A stretch of DNA of 64,000 bases, taken from the NCBI GenBank assembly GCA_026018925.1, contig JAKSZU010000013.1:744001-808000 (forward strand). The letters run 5' to 3'. The first letter of the stretch is position 1. Each line of letters begins with the position of its first letter. This document shows, piece by piece, positions 1 to 10,443 of the stretch. Source of the DNA: Tupaia tana. Lineage: Eukaryota > Chordata > Mammalia > Scandentia > Tupaiidae. Made by a program: the position numbers and the translations under genes. The notes under the pieces are model-generated. The model ran no database searches. It saw nothing but the letters and a program-made list of their open reading frames with translations, and was not told the origin of the DNA.

Positions 1-140
1 GTTCCATCTTTAGGTTTTTAAGGAACCTCCATCTTGTTCTCCACAATGGCTGTACTAATTTACATTTCCACCAACAGTTAGGATGGTTTCCCCTTTCCCT
101 GCAGCCTTACCAGCACTTGTCATTCTTTCTTTCTTTGATC

Positions 141-662
141 AGAGTTTTTTTATTTTTAACACCCATCATGGTATAAATTCATAGAGAGTAGATTTCAGAA
201 GCTCAGGCTCTTTTCCACTGATTCTCGCAAAGTGTGCTTCTCTGAGTGAGGCAGGTTGGCGTTCCACTTGAACCCAAATTCCTTTGTCTTTGGCTTCCTT
301 CTTTGTCTTGTAATTTTCCTTCATATGTTTTAGGAAGCTCTCTCTGCTCTTAGAATGCTTGATATGCTCAAATTGGACATTTATTCTCTTGGTAAGAGTC
401 TTTCCCTTAACTTGTTTGTTTACAACAATGCCAACAGCATTCTGAGTATCAGTGTTGCCATGGTAACATTGGTGGGGCATTCCTTTTTGAACAGTACCCA
501 TTCCCTCGATTTCTACAATATCTTTCTGGTAGATTCCCATGTATATTGCCAAAAGAACCACTCCCTGTTTTCTAGAAGACCTAGAGAGCATGTATTGGGT
601 GCCTCTGCTCTTTGCCGTTGTGTTTGTCATTTTGATGAATTACTGGAAAGTGGTGGTTCCCT
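141..662 (-). pseudogene. RPL21P: RPL21 (eL21) processed retrocopy
   Basis: Intronless copy of the 60S ribosomal protein L21 mRNA. The reading frame from ATG at 630-628 to TGA at 168-166 is open for 154 codons, against 160 in the parent. It shows eL21 hallmarks such as [24 protein letters not shown] and HIKHSKSR. An internal stretch of about six residues after CYHG is missing and many substitutions are present (for example an N-terminal [16 protein letters not shown]). Upstream of the ATG, TTCCAGTAATTC resembles the parent 5' UTR; downstream, GGTGTTAAAAATAAA plus a decayed A tail resembles the parent 3' UTR. It sits inside L1 sequence and has no promoter of its own, so it is most likely a pseudogene despite the open frame. 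Confidence 0.9.
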
Positions 663-1540
663 CTCATTATGGTTTTGATTTGCGTTTCTCCTATAAGAGA
701 CATTGAACATTTTTTCTTTAGCCTTTTGGCATTTGTATATCTTCCTTGGAAAACTGTCTATTCAGCTCATTTGCCCACTTTTTAATTGGATTTTTTTTGT
801 GGGTAAGCTGCTTGAGTTCCCTGTATATTCCATTTCTCAGGCCCTTCTCTGAATCATAGTTTGCAAATGTTCTCTCCCATTCTGAGGCTTCACTCCGATT
901 ATTGTTTCCTTTGTTGTGCAGAAGCTTTTCATCCTAGTGTAATCCACCTGCCTGTTTTGGGATTATTGCCTGTGCTTTAGGAGTCTTTCTTAAGAAATCT
1001 TTGCCTACTCCAATGTCTTCAAGAGTTTCCCCTGTGTTTTCCACTAGTAGTTTTATAGTGTGAGACTTTATGTTTAGGTCTTGGATCCATTTTGAGTTGA
1101 TTTTTGTTCATTGTGAGAGATAGGGGTCCAGCTTCATTTTCCTTCAGGTGGTTATCTAATTCTTCCTGCGCCGTTTGCTGAAGAGACTTTTATTTCCCCA
1201 TTGGATTGTCTAGTGTCTTTTGTCGAAGATCATTTGGGTGTATGTTTTGCGATTGATTTCAGGGTTTCCTGTTCTGTTCCATTGGTCTACCTGCCTGTGT
1301 TTGTGCCAGTACCATGCTGTTTTGGTTATCACAGCTCTGCAGTATATCCTGAGGTCATATGAGGGCTTTTTCTTTCTTGTTAATGTTGGTTTTTACAAAT
1401 TGCTCTCTTTGCACTGCTTTTGCTCTTTATAGGATTTGGTCTGCTGTATTATTTTCCTATTCATGTCAAAATATTTTCTAATTTCTCTTATAATTTTTCT
1501 TTGACCTACTGGTTGCTTAAGAGGGTGTAGACATACTGAC

Positions 1541-1772
1541 GTATAGCCTGGTGGCTAAGGAAGTCAGACGCCCTATGGCCAACCAAGTGATTCAAATCCT
1601 GGCCCCAGTGGCTTGACAAACATCTGGGGCACATTTTCAGACATGCTTGACATCCCGAGAGGATGGAGAAATGGAGAGAAGGGATTGCAGCATGACCACA
1701 CCCCATCCAGAATGCTTTCTCCCTCTCTCTCTGTGTCTCTAGTGAGCCCACATACCCTCTGACAATTTTTTA
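1541..1772 (+). repeat. tRNA-derived SINE, type 3, old
   Basis: Contains TAGCCTGGTGGCTAAGG head, degenerate B box (TGATTCAAATCC), AGAGAAGGGATTGCAGCATG body and a CT-rich tract. Inserted in the L1. Closest relative in the window is the copy at 34611-34825. Confidence 0.75.
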
Positions 1773-2480
1773 AAAATAAATTTTAGACAAGAGGGGGAAA
1801 ATGTATTGTCTAAATTCCACATACTTATGAACTATCTAAATTTAGTATTTTTTCTTACTGATTTCTGCTTTTTTTTCCATTTTGGTAAGAAAAGATACTT
1901 TGTCTGATTTTAGTCTTTGAAAATTTATTGTGACTTGTTTTGTGACCAAACCTATGGTCTATCCTAGAGAAGGTGCATTTGAGAATGATACGTGTTTTGC
2001 CGTTGTTGGGTGGCATGTTCTGTGTGTGTCTGTCAGGTTGAATGGTTGATAGCACTGTTCAGATCCTCTACTTTCTTACTAATATTCTGTCTGTTCTATC
2101 CGTTACTAAAAGTGGAGTATTGACGTTTCCAACTGCTACCGTTTTCCCCCCTCTGTTCAGTTTATGCATGTTCATGATGGGTATTAGATTAGGAGAACTG
2201 AAACAGATCCCTGTGCTGCTCACAAGCAAAGGAATGAAGACCCTGCAGGCTGCCAGTATCAGGACATGCAGGGGGCAAGGTCATTATTCTGACACTGGTC
2301 CTCTGGCACCACCTGGGTGTCCTGCAGTTGAGTTTAATTCTGGCACCAACAGACTCTCCGGGTTGTGGGCAGTCACCCTATGACTCCTTCAGATGCCAGC
2401 CGCAGTTGTCAGAGCCCCCTGCACATGTACCCAACCTCCTATAAATTAGGGATTTCCCACAACAACCTCAGGTTGTGCTT

Positions 2481-2601
2481 GTTTAGAGAGACAGAGAGAG
2501 AAAGGAAAAGCGAGAAAGCAAACCACCAGGTCTGGGACTTGAACTGTGGTCGGCCACATGGGAGTCCAGCACCTTCAACCAGCACGCCTCCTGCCAGCCC
2601 C
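2481..2601 (-). repeat. tRNA-derived SINE, short
   Basis: Short-form copy with GAGAAAGCAAACCACCAGGT, a B box on the minus strand and a CCAGCCCC head end. Flanked by CCTCAGGTT / TCTCAGGTT, probably a target duplication. Confidence 0.75.
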
Positions 2602-2723
2602 CATCTCAGGTTTCTTAATTCACTAGAACCCCTCACAGAACTTATTGGAAACAGTACACTTAAAATTACTGTTTTGTTATAAAGGACACAATCCAGAAAC
2701 AGCCAAATGGAAGAAGCATACAT

Positions 2724-2995
2724 GGGACCAGCAGCTGGCATAATGGCTATGTCACTGGACTCCCATGTAGTCGACCGCAGTTTGAGTCCCGGACCCGGTG
2801 GCTTAAACTCATACCAGGCACGTGTGCATGTGTGCCCAAGATCTCAAGAGGAGAATGGAGGAGAAGGGATTGCAGCGTGGCCATCCCCCCTGGGGTTGAT
2901 TTCTTGCTTTCTGTCTGTCTCTCTCGTGAGCGCACGTGCCTAATAGCAATAACCTTTCCAAAAGAAAAAAAAGTAAAAAAAAAAAAAAAAAAAAA
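2724..2995 (+). repeat. tRNA-derived SINE, young
   Basis: Full-length copy from GGGACCAGCAGCTGG to an A-rich tail of about 20 A. AAGAAGCA precedes it and AGAAGCAGCAG follows the tail, a likely target duplication. Confidence 0.9.
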
Positions 2996-3183
2996 GAAGC
3001 AGCAGCATGCAGGCCAAGGTCCGGAGAATGGGAGACATAGCATTTCCCTATAGAACCTGGGCACATTACTCTCCTAGTGTATCAGGATGTTCATCAGCCA
3101 GGAAGTTCCACTAAACTCTTGTGTCCAGAGTTTTTTTGGGGGGTATCATTATATAGGTGTGACTGATAGAATCATTCGCTAGG

Positions 3184-3313
3184 GCTAGTAGGTGGCATAG
3201 TAGGAGAAGGGATTGTGGCATGGCCATCACCCCTGGGGGGTTGATTTCTTGCTTTCTGTCTCTCTGTCTGTCTCTGTCTTTCAGGCGTGCACACGTGCCC
3301 TATAGCAAAAAAA
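3184..3313 (+). repeat. tRNA-derived SINE with internal deletion
   Basis: The first about 17 nt of the head (GCTAGTAGGTGGCATAG) are joined directly to the GGAGAAGGGATTG body, so the B box and neighbouring region are missing. Confidence 0.75.
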
Positions 3314-3335
3314 TAATTCTCAAAAAGGAAAGAAA

Positions 3336-3512
3336 ATCATGCCAGGTGCATGTGCTTGCATTCTTGCATGCCCGAGATTCCAGGATGAGAATGGAGAAGG
3401 GATTGGGGTATGGCCATCCTGCCTGGGGTGAGAATGATTTCTCACTTTCTTTCCCACTGTCTCTGTGTCCAGTGAGTGTATGTACCCTATGGCAAAAACC
3501 TCTTAAAGAAAA
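3336..3512 (+). repeat. tRNA-derived SINE, 5'-truncated
   Basis: Starts in the body (ATGCCAGGTGCATGTGC) and ends in CCCTATGGCAAAAACC. The tRNA head is absent. Confidence 0.75.
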
Positions 3513-3805
3513 AGAATCATTAGCCAATTGATTACATGCGATCTCTAGCACCCTTCTTTTCATGAAGGTCTCCCTCTAATGACTTGGTTGTTTTTTCTGA
3601 GAACCAGATCCCAACCTGTAGGGATCTGTGGGCCTTCAGGAGACACTTCATCAGCATAACAAGCACTCCTATCACTGAGGAAGTTCCAAGCCAGAAACTG
3701 GCACATACACATATTCTTCACTATCTTTCATTACACCATATCCATCAAGAAGACTTCAAAGAGAATGTGGCACTTGGTGATTTGAAAAATGAGGAGGATT
3801 TAAAC

Positions 3806-4065
3806 TTTTTTTTTTTTTTTTTTGGAGATTTTTTTGCTATAGGGCGCATGCGCTCACCAGAAAGACAGAGAGACAGAAAGCGAGAAATCACCCCCCAGGG
3901 AAGATGGCCACGCCGCAGTCCCTTCTCCTCCATTCTCCTCTTGGGATCTTGGGCACACAAGCACACGCACCCGGCGTTGAGTTTAAGCCATCGGGTCCAG
4001 GATTCGAACCGCAGTCGACTACATGGGAGTCCAGCGACATAGCCATTATGTCAACTGCTGGTCCC
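3806..4065 (-). repeat. tRNA-derived SINE, young, with clear target duplication
   Basis: Poly(T) start, head end GCTGGTCCC. Perfect 11-bp target duplication AGGATTTAAAC at 3795-3805 and 4066-4076. Confidence 0.92.
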
Positions 4066-4297
4066 AGGATTTAAACATTTGAAAATGGGGCAGAAGGCAT
4101 CCAGGCTGAGTCCCTTTCTCATTCAGTGTTCGTGCTCAGAGGGACACACACAGGTGCAGGGCTCGGCACCCAGACAGACGTCTTCTGCCGCTTTGGTTTC
4201 AGTGTAGGATATACGAAAAAGAAAACTAAGAATGGAAACCACAGTAGGCCTATCATTTAATGATATTTATCAAACATAATATCTTTCATTCCAACAG

Positions 4298-4394
4298 AGC
4301 AGAAGAAAGAAGAGATCTCTTCATGTTTTTCCGAAGCCTACATTTTTTTGTGGAGTGGTACGAATATCGCAAGCGCACATTTAAGCATTTCAAG
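4298..4394 (+). CDS. CENPP: CENPP internal exon (centromere protein P)
   Basis: A 97-nt exon, acceptor TTCCAACAG at 4289-4297, donor GTAAAG from 4395. The first base completes a codon begun in the previous exon (R). The 32 full codons that follow read AEERRDLFMFF, then RSLHFFVEWYEYRKR, then TFKHFK, ending in phase 0. This nearly matches my memory of human CENP-P in the SRAEERKDLFMFFRSLHFF region. CENP-P is a RWD-fold subunit of the CENP-O/P/Q/R/U part of the constitutive centromere-associated network, working at the kinetochore. No other CENPP exon was found; in human the next one lies beyond the antisense SLRP genes. Splice sites and frame are intact, so this looks functional. Confidence 0.93.
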
Positions 4395-5690
4395 GTAAAG
4401 TCAAAAGTTTTTAAATATGTATGGAAAATGAAGCTGATGATAATATGGGGATTTGACTATAATGTTCTTTCCTTAAAGTTTTCAAACAATAGAAAATATT
4501 TTCATCAGCTTCTGGAATTTGCAATTATTTGGTTTAACTGGAAGAGTGGTACCGTACAAATCAGTGATTAATTTATATTATGGAATATCTTGAAGTGTAA
4601 TTATATTCCAGTTTATTTTAACATGCACATTTTGAAAAATCAGTCTTTCAAGGTACTTGAAGGCAAACAATAAATGCTCTTAAAGTATAAAACCATAGCA
4701 GGCTTGCCATATAGCAGTATATTAACCTATTCATCAGTCTATATTTTGAGCTTCTTAGTTATTTCAGGTTAAACTATGGAAGCCTGATTCTTGTGAGGTA
4801 ATGTTTGTCAAGTCTGAAATGGATACTTACAGTATTCCTTTTTATTCCCTTGGTTTGGGTCTGGCATAGCTAGAATCATGTTTGGCGGCATGGCAGTCCT
4901 CAGGGCTCGGTCAGCTGAACAGTATCATGTTATTAGCAACGGTGGTGCACATAAGACCCACCTCTGGAAGAGTCAACATAGATAATATTGCAAGGTTCAG
5001 GTTCCCCCAAAAGCCTACTGAAGCCATGCATATCATTTTTAGGGCTGGTGCCATCTCTCCTTTATTATTAATACCATGTTCATTCTGTTTGGTTGTGCTA
5101 AGAAAATCTGTCAGGCACAGGACTTTCATGGGAATAAACTCAGGCAGTTCCTGTACTGCAGTCCCTTGAAGCAGTTTCACAGGTGGTTATATTTTCTCAC
5201 AGGCAGTTCTGTGCCAGTACAATTAAATATCTCTGCTTCACAGTTGGTAAGATACAGTAATGACTGGGCAGCGTGCTAGTCGTTATTGTAATGAACAAGT
5301 CACCAAACAGTGCTGCTTCCTAATGCATTTACATGGGTAGTAGGACATGTGAGCTCTAGTCCCCATATCCAAAGCCCATTTGATGCTAAGTGCTTTCGAG
5401 AAGTATAATTGCTGTGTTTTTCAGTGGAGAGCTGGGCACTTTTATTAGCTGGTCTTTGCTGGTGGTAATTAAAAAAAAAAGTCAGGAGATTAAAAAAAAA
5501 AGTCACATGGTTCTGCAACCATCACTACTGTCCTTCCCCAGAACTTTTCCATCACTGCACACTTAGATGTGCCCATCAGACTCTTAGCTCCCCATTTTCT
5601 CCTCACATCACCCCTGCTATCCCCTGTTCTATTTCTATTAATTTGACTGTTCTAGATGCTTCATATAAATGGAGTGTTCTTTTTAAGTAT
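4395..5690. other. CENPP intron sequence, mostly unique
   Basis: AT-rich intronic DNA between the CENPP exon and the next LINE-1. I see no SINE, exon or RNA gene. The segment at 4870-5060 is more GC-rich but shows no recognisable protein. Confidence 0.5.
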
Positions 5691-6361
5691 ATTTCACTGG
5701 TATAATGCCTTAAGGTTTACCTGTATTGTATGTAGCACCTGTCAGATTTCTTTAAGGCTGCATAATATTTTACTGTATGGACCACATTTTGTTTAGCGGT
5801 ACATCTGTTGCAGATACTTGGGTTGCTTCCACCTCTTGGTTATTGTGAATAATGCTGCTATGGACATGGCTGTACAGATATCTGCTCATGTCTCTGCTTT
5901 CAGATATCGTAGGTATAGACCTAGGTGTACAATTGCTGGATCATATAGGAGTTCCATGTTGAATTTTTTGAAGAACCTCATATTTTCTACAGCAGCCTCA
6001 TCATTTTACATTCCCATCAGCAAAGCACAAGGGTTCCATTTTTTTCTTCAGCTTCTTCAAAACTTGCTACTGTCTGTTTCTTGGGTAATAGCCAAAATAA
6101 TGGACATGAAGTGTTATCTCATTGTGGTTTTGATTTGCACCTTCCTAATGATTAACAATTTGAATATCTTATGTGCTTCCTAGTTGTTTGTATATCTTTG
6201 GAGTAATGTCTATTCAAGTCCTCTGGCCATTTTTGAATTGTTTTGTTGTTGAATTGAAAGCATTCTTTATATATTGTGGATATTGATACTTTATCAAATA
6301 TATGGTTTGGAAATACTTTCTCTGGGTTGTCTTTTCATTCTCTTAATAGTGTCCTTTGATA

Positions 6362-6568
6362 GTGTCCTTTATTTTTCCCAGAGAGTGTGTATGCTTGGAG
6401 GAGGAGAGTGGGGGATGGCCGCTCTGTAATCTGTTCTTCTCCATTCTCGTCTCGGGATTTTGGGCACACACACATACGACATTTCTCAGGGCTCTGAGGC
6501 CAGCACTCAAACTGCACAGTTGGCCGTGTGAGCTCTAGCTACCTTAACTACCATGCCGTGGACTGGCC
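6362..6568 (-). repeat. tRNA-derived SINE, old
   Basis: Diverged copy ending in ACTGGCC. CCTTTGATA before and CCTTGATAC after it look like a decayed target duplication. ATAGTGTCCTTT is tandemly doubled just to the left (6346-6370). Confidence 0.7.
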
Positions 6569-6750
6569 TTGATACTCTGAAGTTTTTCATTTTAATGAAG
6601 TCTAGTTTGTTTTTTCTCCTTTTACCTATGTTTTTGGTGTCAATAGCTAAGAAATCATTTCCAAATTCAATATCATAACTTTTTTTCTTATGTTTTCTAA
6701 AAATTTTAGAGATTTAGCTCTTAAGTTTAGGTTTTACATCCATTTTGAGT

Positions 6751-7046
6751 TTTTTTTTTTCTTTCTTTCTTTTTTTTTTTTTTTTTTTTTTGGAGAGGGT
6801 TTTTCGCTATAGGGCGCGTGTGCTCGCCAGACAGACAGAGAGAGACATAGAGACAGAAAGCGAGAAATCACCCCCCAGGGGGGATGGTCACACCGCAATC
6901 CCTTCTCCTCCATTCTCCTCTCGGGATCTTGGGCACGCACGCACACGCGCCCGGCGTGAGTTTTAAGCCACCGGGTCCGGGACGCGAACCGCGGTCAACT
7001 ACGTGGGAGTCCAGCGACATAGCCATTACGCTAACTGCTGGTTCCC
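6751..7046 (-). repeat. tRNA-derived SINE, young
   Basis: Poly(T)-rich tail interrupted by CTTTCTTTCTT, head end GCTGGTTCCC. GAGTTT flanks both sides. The CGCGTGTGCTCGCCAGACAG segment is intact, so this is one of the less diverged copies. Confidence 0.92.
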
Positions 7047-7524
7047 GAGTTTATTTTTATATATGATGTAAAGTAAAGGCCCTAATTTTCCCAGCACCAT
7101 TTATTGAAAAAGCTGTCCTTTTTCCATTGAGTAGCCTTGGTACCCTTGTAAAAATCATTTGATCATATATGCAAAGGTTTATTTCTGGGCTCTCAGATTG
7201 ATTCCTTTGGTCTATATGCCTGTACTTAATGTCAGTGCCATTGCAACTCTGTAGTAAGTTTTGAAATTAGGAAGTATGACTCTTCCATCTTTATTCTTCT
7301 TTTAAGATTCTTTCATTCATTCTGGGCATTTTGAGATCCCATATGAATTTTAGGGTAATTTTTTTTCACTACAAAAAAATATCTTTGGGACTTTGATAGG
7401 AATTGCATTCAATCTACAGATCTTTTTTATGTAGTACTTGTTATCTTAACAATATTAAATTTTCTAATCTATGAACACAGGATTTCTTTTATTTTTATCT
7501 TTTTTAGTTTCTTTAAGCATTTTT

Positions 7525-7775
7525 TGAGGAGCTTTGCCAGAGGTTCCATTTGCCTTCTAGAGAGAGAGTGAGAGGGAGATAGAAAGCCCCTCCAATGGGG
7601 CATGATCACACTGCAAACCTTTTTCTCCACTTCTTCCCATCAGGATTTTGGGCATGTGCACACACAAACCCAGCATGATTTTTTTAAGCCTCAGGGCTGA
7701 GATTCAAACGGTAGTTGGCCATGTGAGATCTGACTCCTGATGCACTGTGCTTACCCACTGTGCTATGGGGCAGCC
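7525..7775 (-). repeat. tRNA-derived SINE, old
   Basis: Strongly diverged; recognised from the purine-rich AGAGAGTGAGAGGGAGATAG tract, GGATTTTGGGCATGTGCACA and the GGGGCAGCC head end. Confidence 0.7.
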
Positions 7776-7989
7776 TGGGAGTAAATTATTTTAATTTTAA
7801 GCCTCTACTTAATTATCAATGTTAAGAATGAAACATTACTTAATATACCAAAATTGGTGTTTTTTTAAACCTCTCTCAGTATTTCCTTTGATACTTTCTG
7901 GATCTTCATAGTATATTTTTTTTGTTTGTTTTATTTGAAATTTAAAGGTGTGCATATACAGGTTAAGGCCCCTATATTCATATCTTTTT

Positions 7990-8258
7990 TTTTCTCTCTT
8001 TTTTTTTTTAGAGGTTTTTTGCTATAGGGCACGTGCTCTCACTGGAAAGATAGAGAGAGACAGAGAGATAGAAAGTGAGAAATCGCCCCCCCAAGGGGGA
8101 TGGCCACACCGCAATCCCTTCTCCTCCATTCTCCTCTCAGGATCTTGGGCACACACGCACATACCCGGTATGAGTTTAAGCCACCGGGTCCAGGACTCGA
8201 ACTGTGGTCAATTAAATGGGAGTCCAGCGACATAGACATTACGCTAACTGCTGGTTCC
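7990..8258 (-). repeat. tRNA-derived SINE, young, with target duplication
   Basis: Head end GCTGGTTCC. Perfect 10-bp direct repeat ATATCTTTTT at 7980-7989 and 8259-8268 marks the insertion. Confidence 0.9.
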
Positions 8259-8269
8259 ATATCTTTTTA

Positions 8270-10272
8270 TCTAGAGGTCCCAAAATTATTTTTTAAAGAA
8301 ATCCTGTAATTCAGACTTTTACCAGGCTTTTTCTCCCCAATGGTTATTTTATCTAAACCATTGGCTGTTGAATGTTTTTTCAGACTTGGAAGTAACTTTA
8401 TGGTGTTTTCTGGTAAGGTTTATATTTCAAAGAATATAGGAATACATTGTTCAGGAAACTAGATGCTTCCCTCTGCCACTTACCCAGTCTTGGTCTTGTC
8501 ACTGAGTCTTCCTTTATCAATCGTATATTTCCAGATAGAGTTACAGTTTATTCAAGATTGCATTAGTGTAAGTCTTCCATTTATTCAAATAAAACAGAAG
8601 AACCCTTCTATTTGGATGGAATTTATTTTGCAGCGTATATTCTAGTTCAGTTCACATGTTCGCTATTGTGCTTGGTACTTTTAAAGTATAAAATGCAAAG
8701 CTGCGTCAGGACTCTCAGTCACAGAGAAACAAGGCATGCACACAGCAACAGCCAGAAACACGCGTGAGGGTGCCCGAACATGCAAAGGCGTGTGTGAACG
8801 TCCCCGGTCATTGTGGCCTTACTAGAGCACAGATGCCTAATAGCGAAGTCTCATCTCTGGGTCACCCTCGACAAAGGGTGAGAGAATTGAAATACAGATA
8901 GGAGGTCATTCTAGGTAGGGAAAAAAAAACAAAAGCAGATCCTTAAAAAATGGGAGTAAGTGCATTTTCAATGTCATACAGACACAGCGTGATTCCAATG
9001 TCTAATTTATAGTGGGTATGATGTTTGTTCTTTAATATACACAGTTCAGACCTCTGTTTCTGAAACACTGAAAGTCTGAATTTAATGCCAAAGCAACATG
9101 TAGGCTAAGGCTTTTAAGTGGGACATGGGCAAGAGGAGAGTTATTTCAGGAATTTAATCTGGGGACGTTGAGTCATCATCACACATTATCAGTGTTAGAG
9201 TGGAGATCAGATTCTCACCATTAAACGTGTCAGTTCTTCGTGGTAGTTAGAAATGCCGCCAAGCTTTGCAGGGGTATTGCATTTGCCTTGAGAACGTGGG
9301 TGTGTATGGGTAGGTGGGACGGAGGGGTCAGTAACACCCCAGAATACGCTTTGCTTTCATTTCTCATGCTTGATGTTTGACAGATTTATGGATGACAGTC
9401 TCATTCCCATCGTGGAAAAAGAAACTATTTTCAGTGATCTCAGTTTTTAGAGGCTGTACAGTATTTATAGCTATTCCTTGTGAGAAACTGGATGGCCTTT
9501 TGTGTATTTTTCTTAGAAGCATACTGGTTTTTCCCTGCTTGACTTTTTTAAATGTTTTATGATGAACATACCTAATATTTAGATAAAAGAAGATGTCTTG
9601 CTATTTTACTAAAGACTTAACTATGTGATCACAAAGCAGAGTAGCCAAACATTTCGATATCAGCTCTTTATCAGAGAGAGTAAATTTTTATTTTATTTGG
9701 AAAATTTTGCCTACCTGTGAGACTATACCCTATTTTTCAGGCTAAATGAAAATATCATAAAATAGCTGCCTTGATAGGAAGAAAACAAAGTTTCTACTTT
9801 GTAGTGAATAGTGTATGAGTCATAAAAGAAAAATGAGAGATTACTAGAAATATTTTGTTTTTCAAAGTTTTTGGAGCATCTGCCTTAAATGAGTTTGAGA
9901 TACAGTAAATGCCAAGGAAACAGACATGTGAAGGGGACTGGACTTCACGTCTTCCTTCATGGGCAGTGGGAATAATACACCTCAACTCTGGGCAGGACGT
10001 GGCAGAGACATACCTCTTAAATGGCAGTCTAGTGTAGTTAGAAAAATGGTGCAATGCTGTTTAAATATTTACACATCACCTGTTTTGAGTTTAGAAAGTC
10101 AATCTTATTTTTTACTTGTTATATGTAAGAGTTTGTAACATCCTTGCTTTGAATATATAATTACTTCATAATGGGTTACAAAGTTAAGATTAAATCAATG
10201 CTTACACTTCTTTAAACATTGTGTAGCGAGATTGTAAGTGTGTATGTACCTTCATTTGTGCTGTGACAGTGG
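8270..10272. other. OGN downstream / 3' UTR region, SINE-free
   Basis: No SINE or L1 recognised. The part next to 10273 should be the OGN 3' UTR (minus strand). The end of the transcript cannot be fixed from sequence alone. Confidence 0.5.
9687..9697 (-). terminator. Candidate OGN poly(A) signals
   Basis: Two overlapping AATAAA hexamers on the minus strand (plus TTTATTTTATT), about 580 nt after the OGN stop. Position is plausible but unproven. Confidence 0.3.
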
Positions 10273-10443
10273 TTAAAAGTACGACCCAATGGGTAATCTT
10301 TTTAAGCAGATAAAGCTGTTCGGGTGCTTCCCGAGGATGATGGGGTTGCCCTCCAGCCGGATTTCCTCCACCCGGTCTCGAATATAGCGAGTGTCATTAG
10401 CCTTGCAAAATGTATCATCTGTAATTGAAGTTATGTTGTTAAA
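10273..10443 (-). CDS. OGN: OGN last coding exon
   Basis: 171 nt, acceptor CTTACTTTTCAG, begins [13 protein letters not shown] and ends [10 protein letters not shown] plus TAA (10275-10273). Holds C250, C283 and the NDT sequon at N253, the C-terminal cap of the LRR solenoid. Confidence 0.95.
   Translation of the reverse strand, partial: FNNITSITDDTFCKANDTRYIRDRVEEIRLEGNPIILGKHPNSFICLKRLPIGSYF

Larger units (their letters stand above)
1..2190 (-). mobile_element. LINE-1 fragment, 3' UTR and ORF2 part, antisense
   Basis: Reads as reverse-complement LINE-1: the left end matches the L1 3' UTR (minus strand TGTAAATTAGTACAGCCATT at about 48-67), and sequence up to about 2190 matches the 3' half of ORF2. 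All reading frames are broken, so it is dead. It is interrupted by an RPL21 retrocopy (about 141-662) and a SINE (about 1541-1772). Recognition is from memory of L1 consensus; the subfamily is not assigned. Confidence 0.75.
2200..3800. mobile_element. Degraded LTR element with SINE insertions
   Basis: Non-SINE blocks at about 2200-2480, 2602-2723, 2996-3183 and 3545-3794 read as one old retroviral-type LTR split by SINEs. The block with GTGTCCAGAGTTTTTTTGGG and TCATTATATAGGTGTGACTGA matches a second copy at about 32740-32960. No gag, pol or env coding remains. Family name not assigned. Confidence 0.45.
5690..7980 (-). mobile_element. LINE-1 fragment, antisense, split by SINEs
   Basis: Non-SINE blocks at about 5690-6361, 6569-6750, 7047-7524 and 7776-7979 follow L1 order from 3' UTR (GTGAATAATGCTGCTATGGA on plus) into ORF2 (CAGCACCATTTATTGAAAAA). 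Heavily mutated. Confidence 0.75.

Noticed and set aside
3584-4042. 152-codon plus-strand frame
   Set aside because: Runs across LTR remnant and a SINE; no domain seen.
4870-5060. Possible further CENPP exon
   Set aside because: None of the remembered downstream CENP-P residues appear in any frame.
6734-6966. Many open frames over SINE copies on both strands (for example here, 12611-13051 and 52817-53380)
   Set aside because: They fall wholly in SINEs, repeat the same peptides in every copy and have no gene context.
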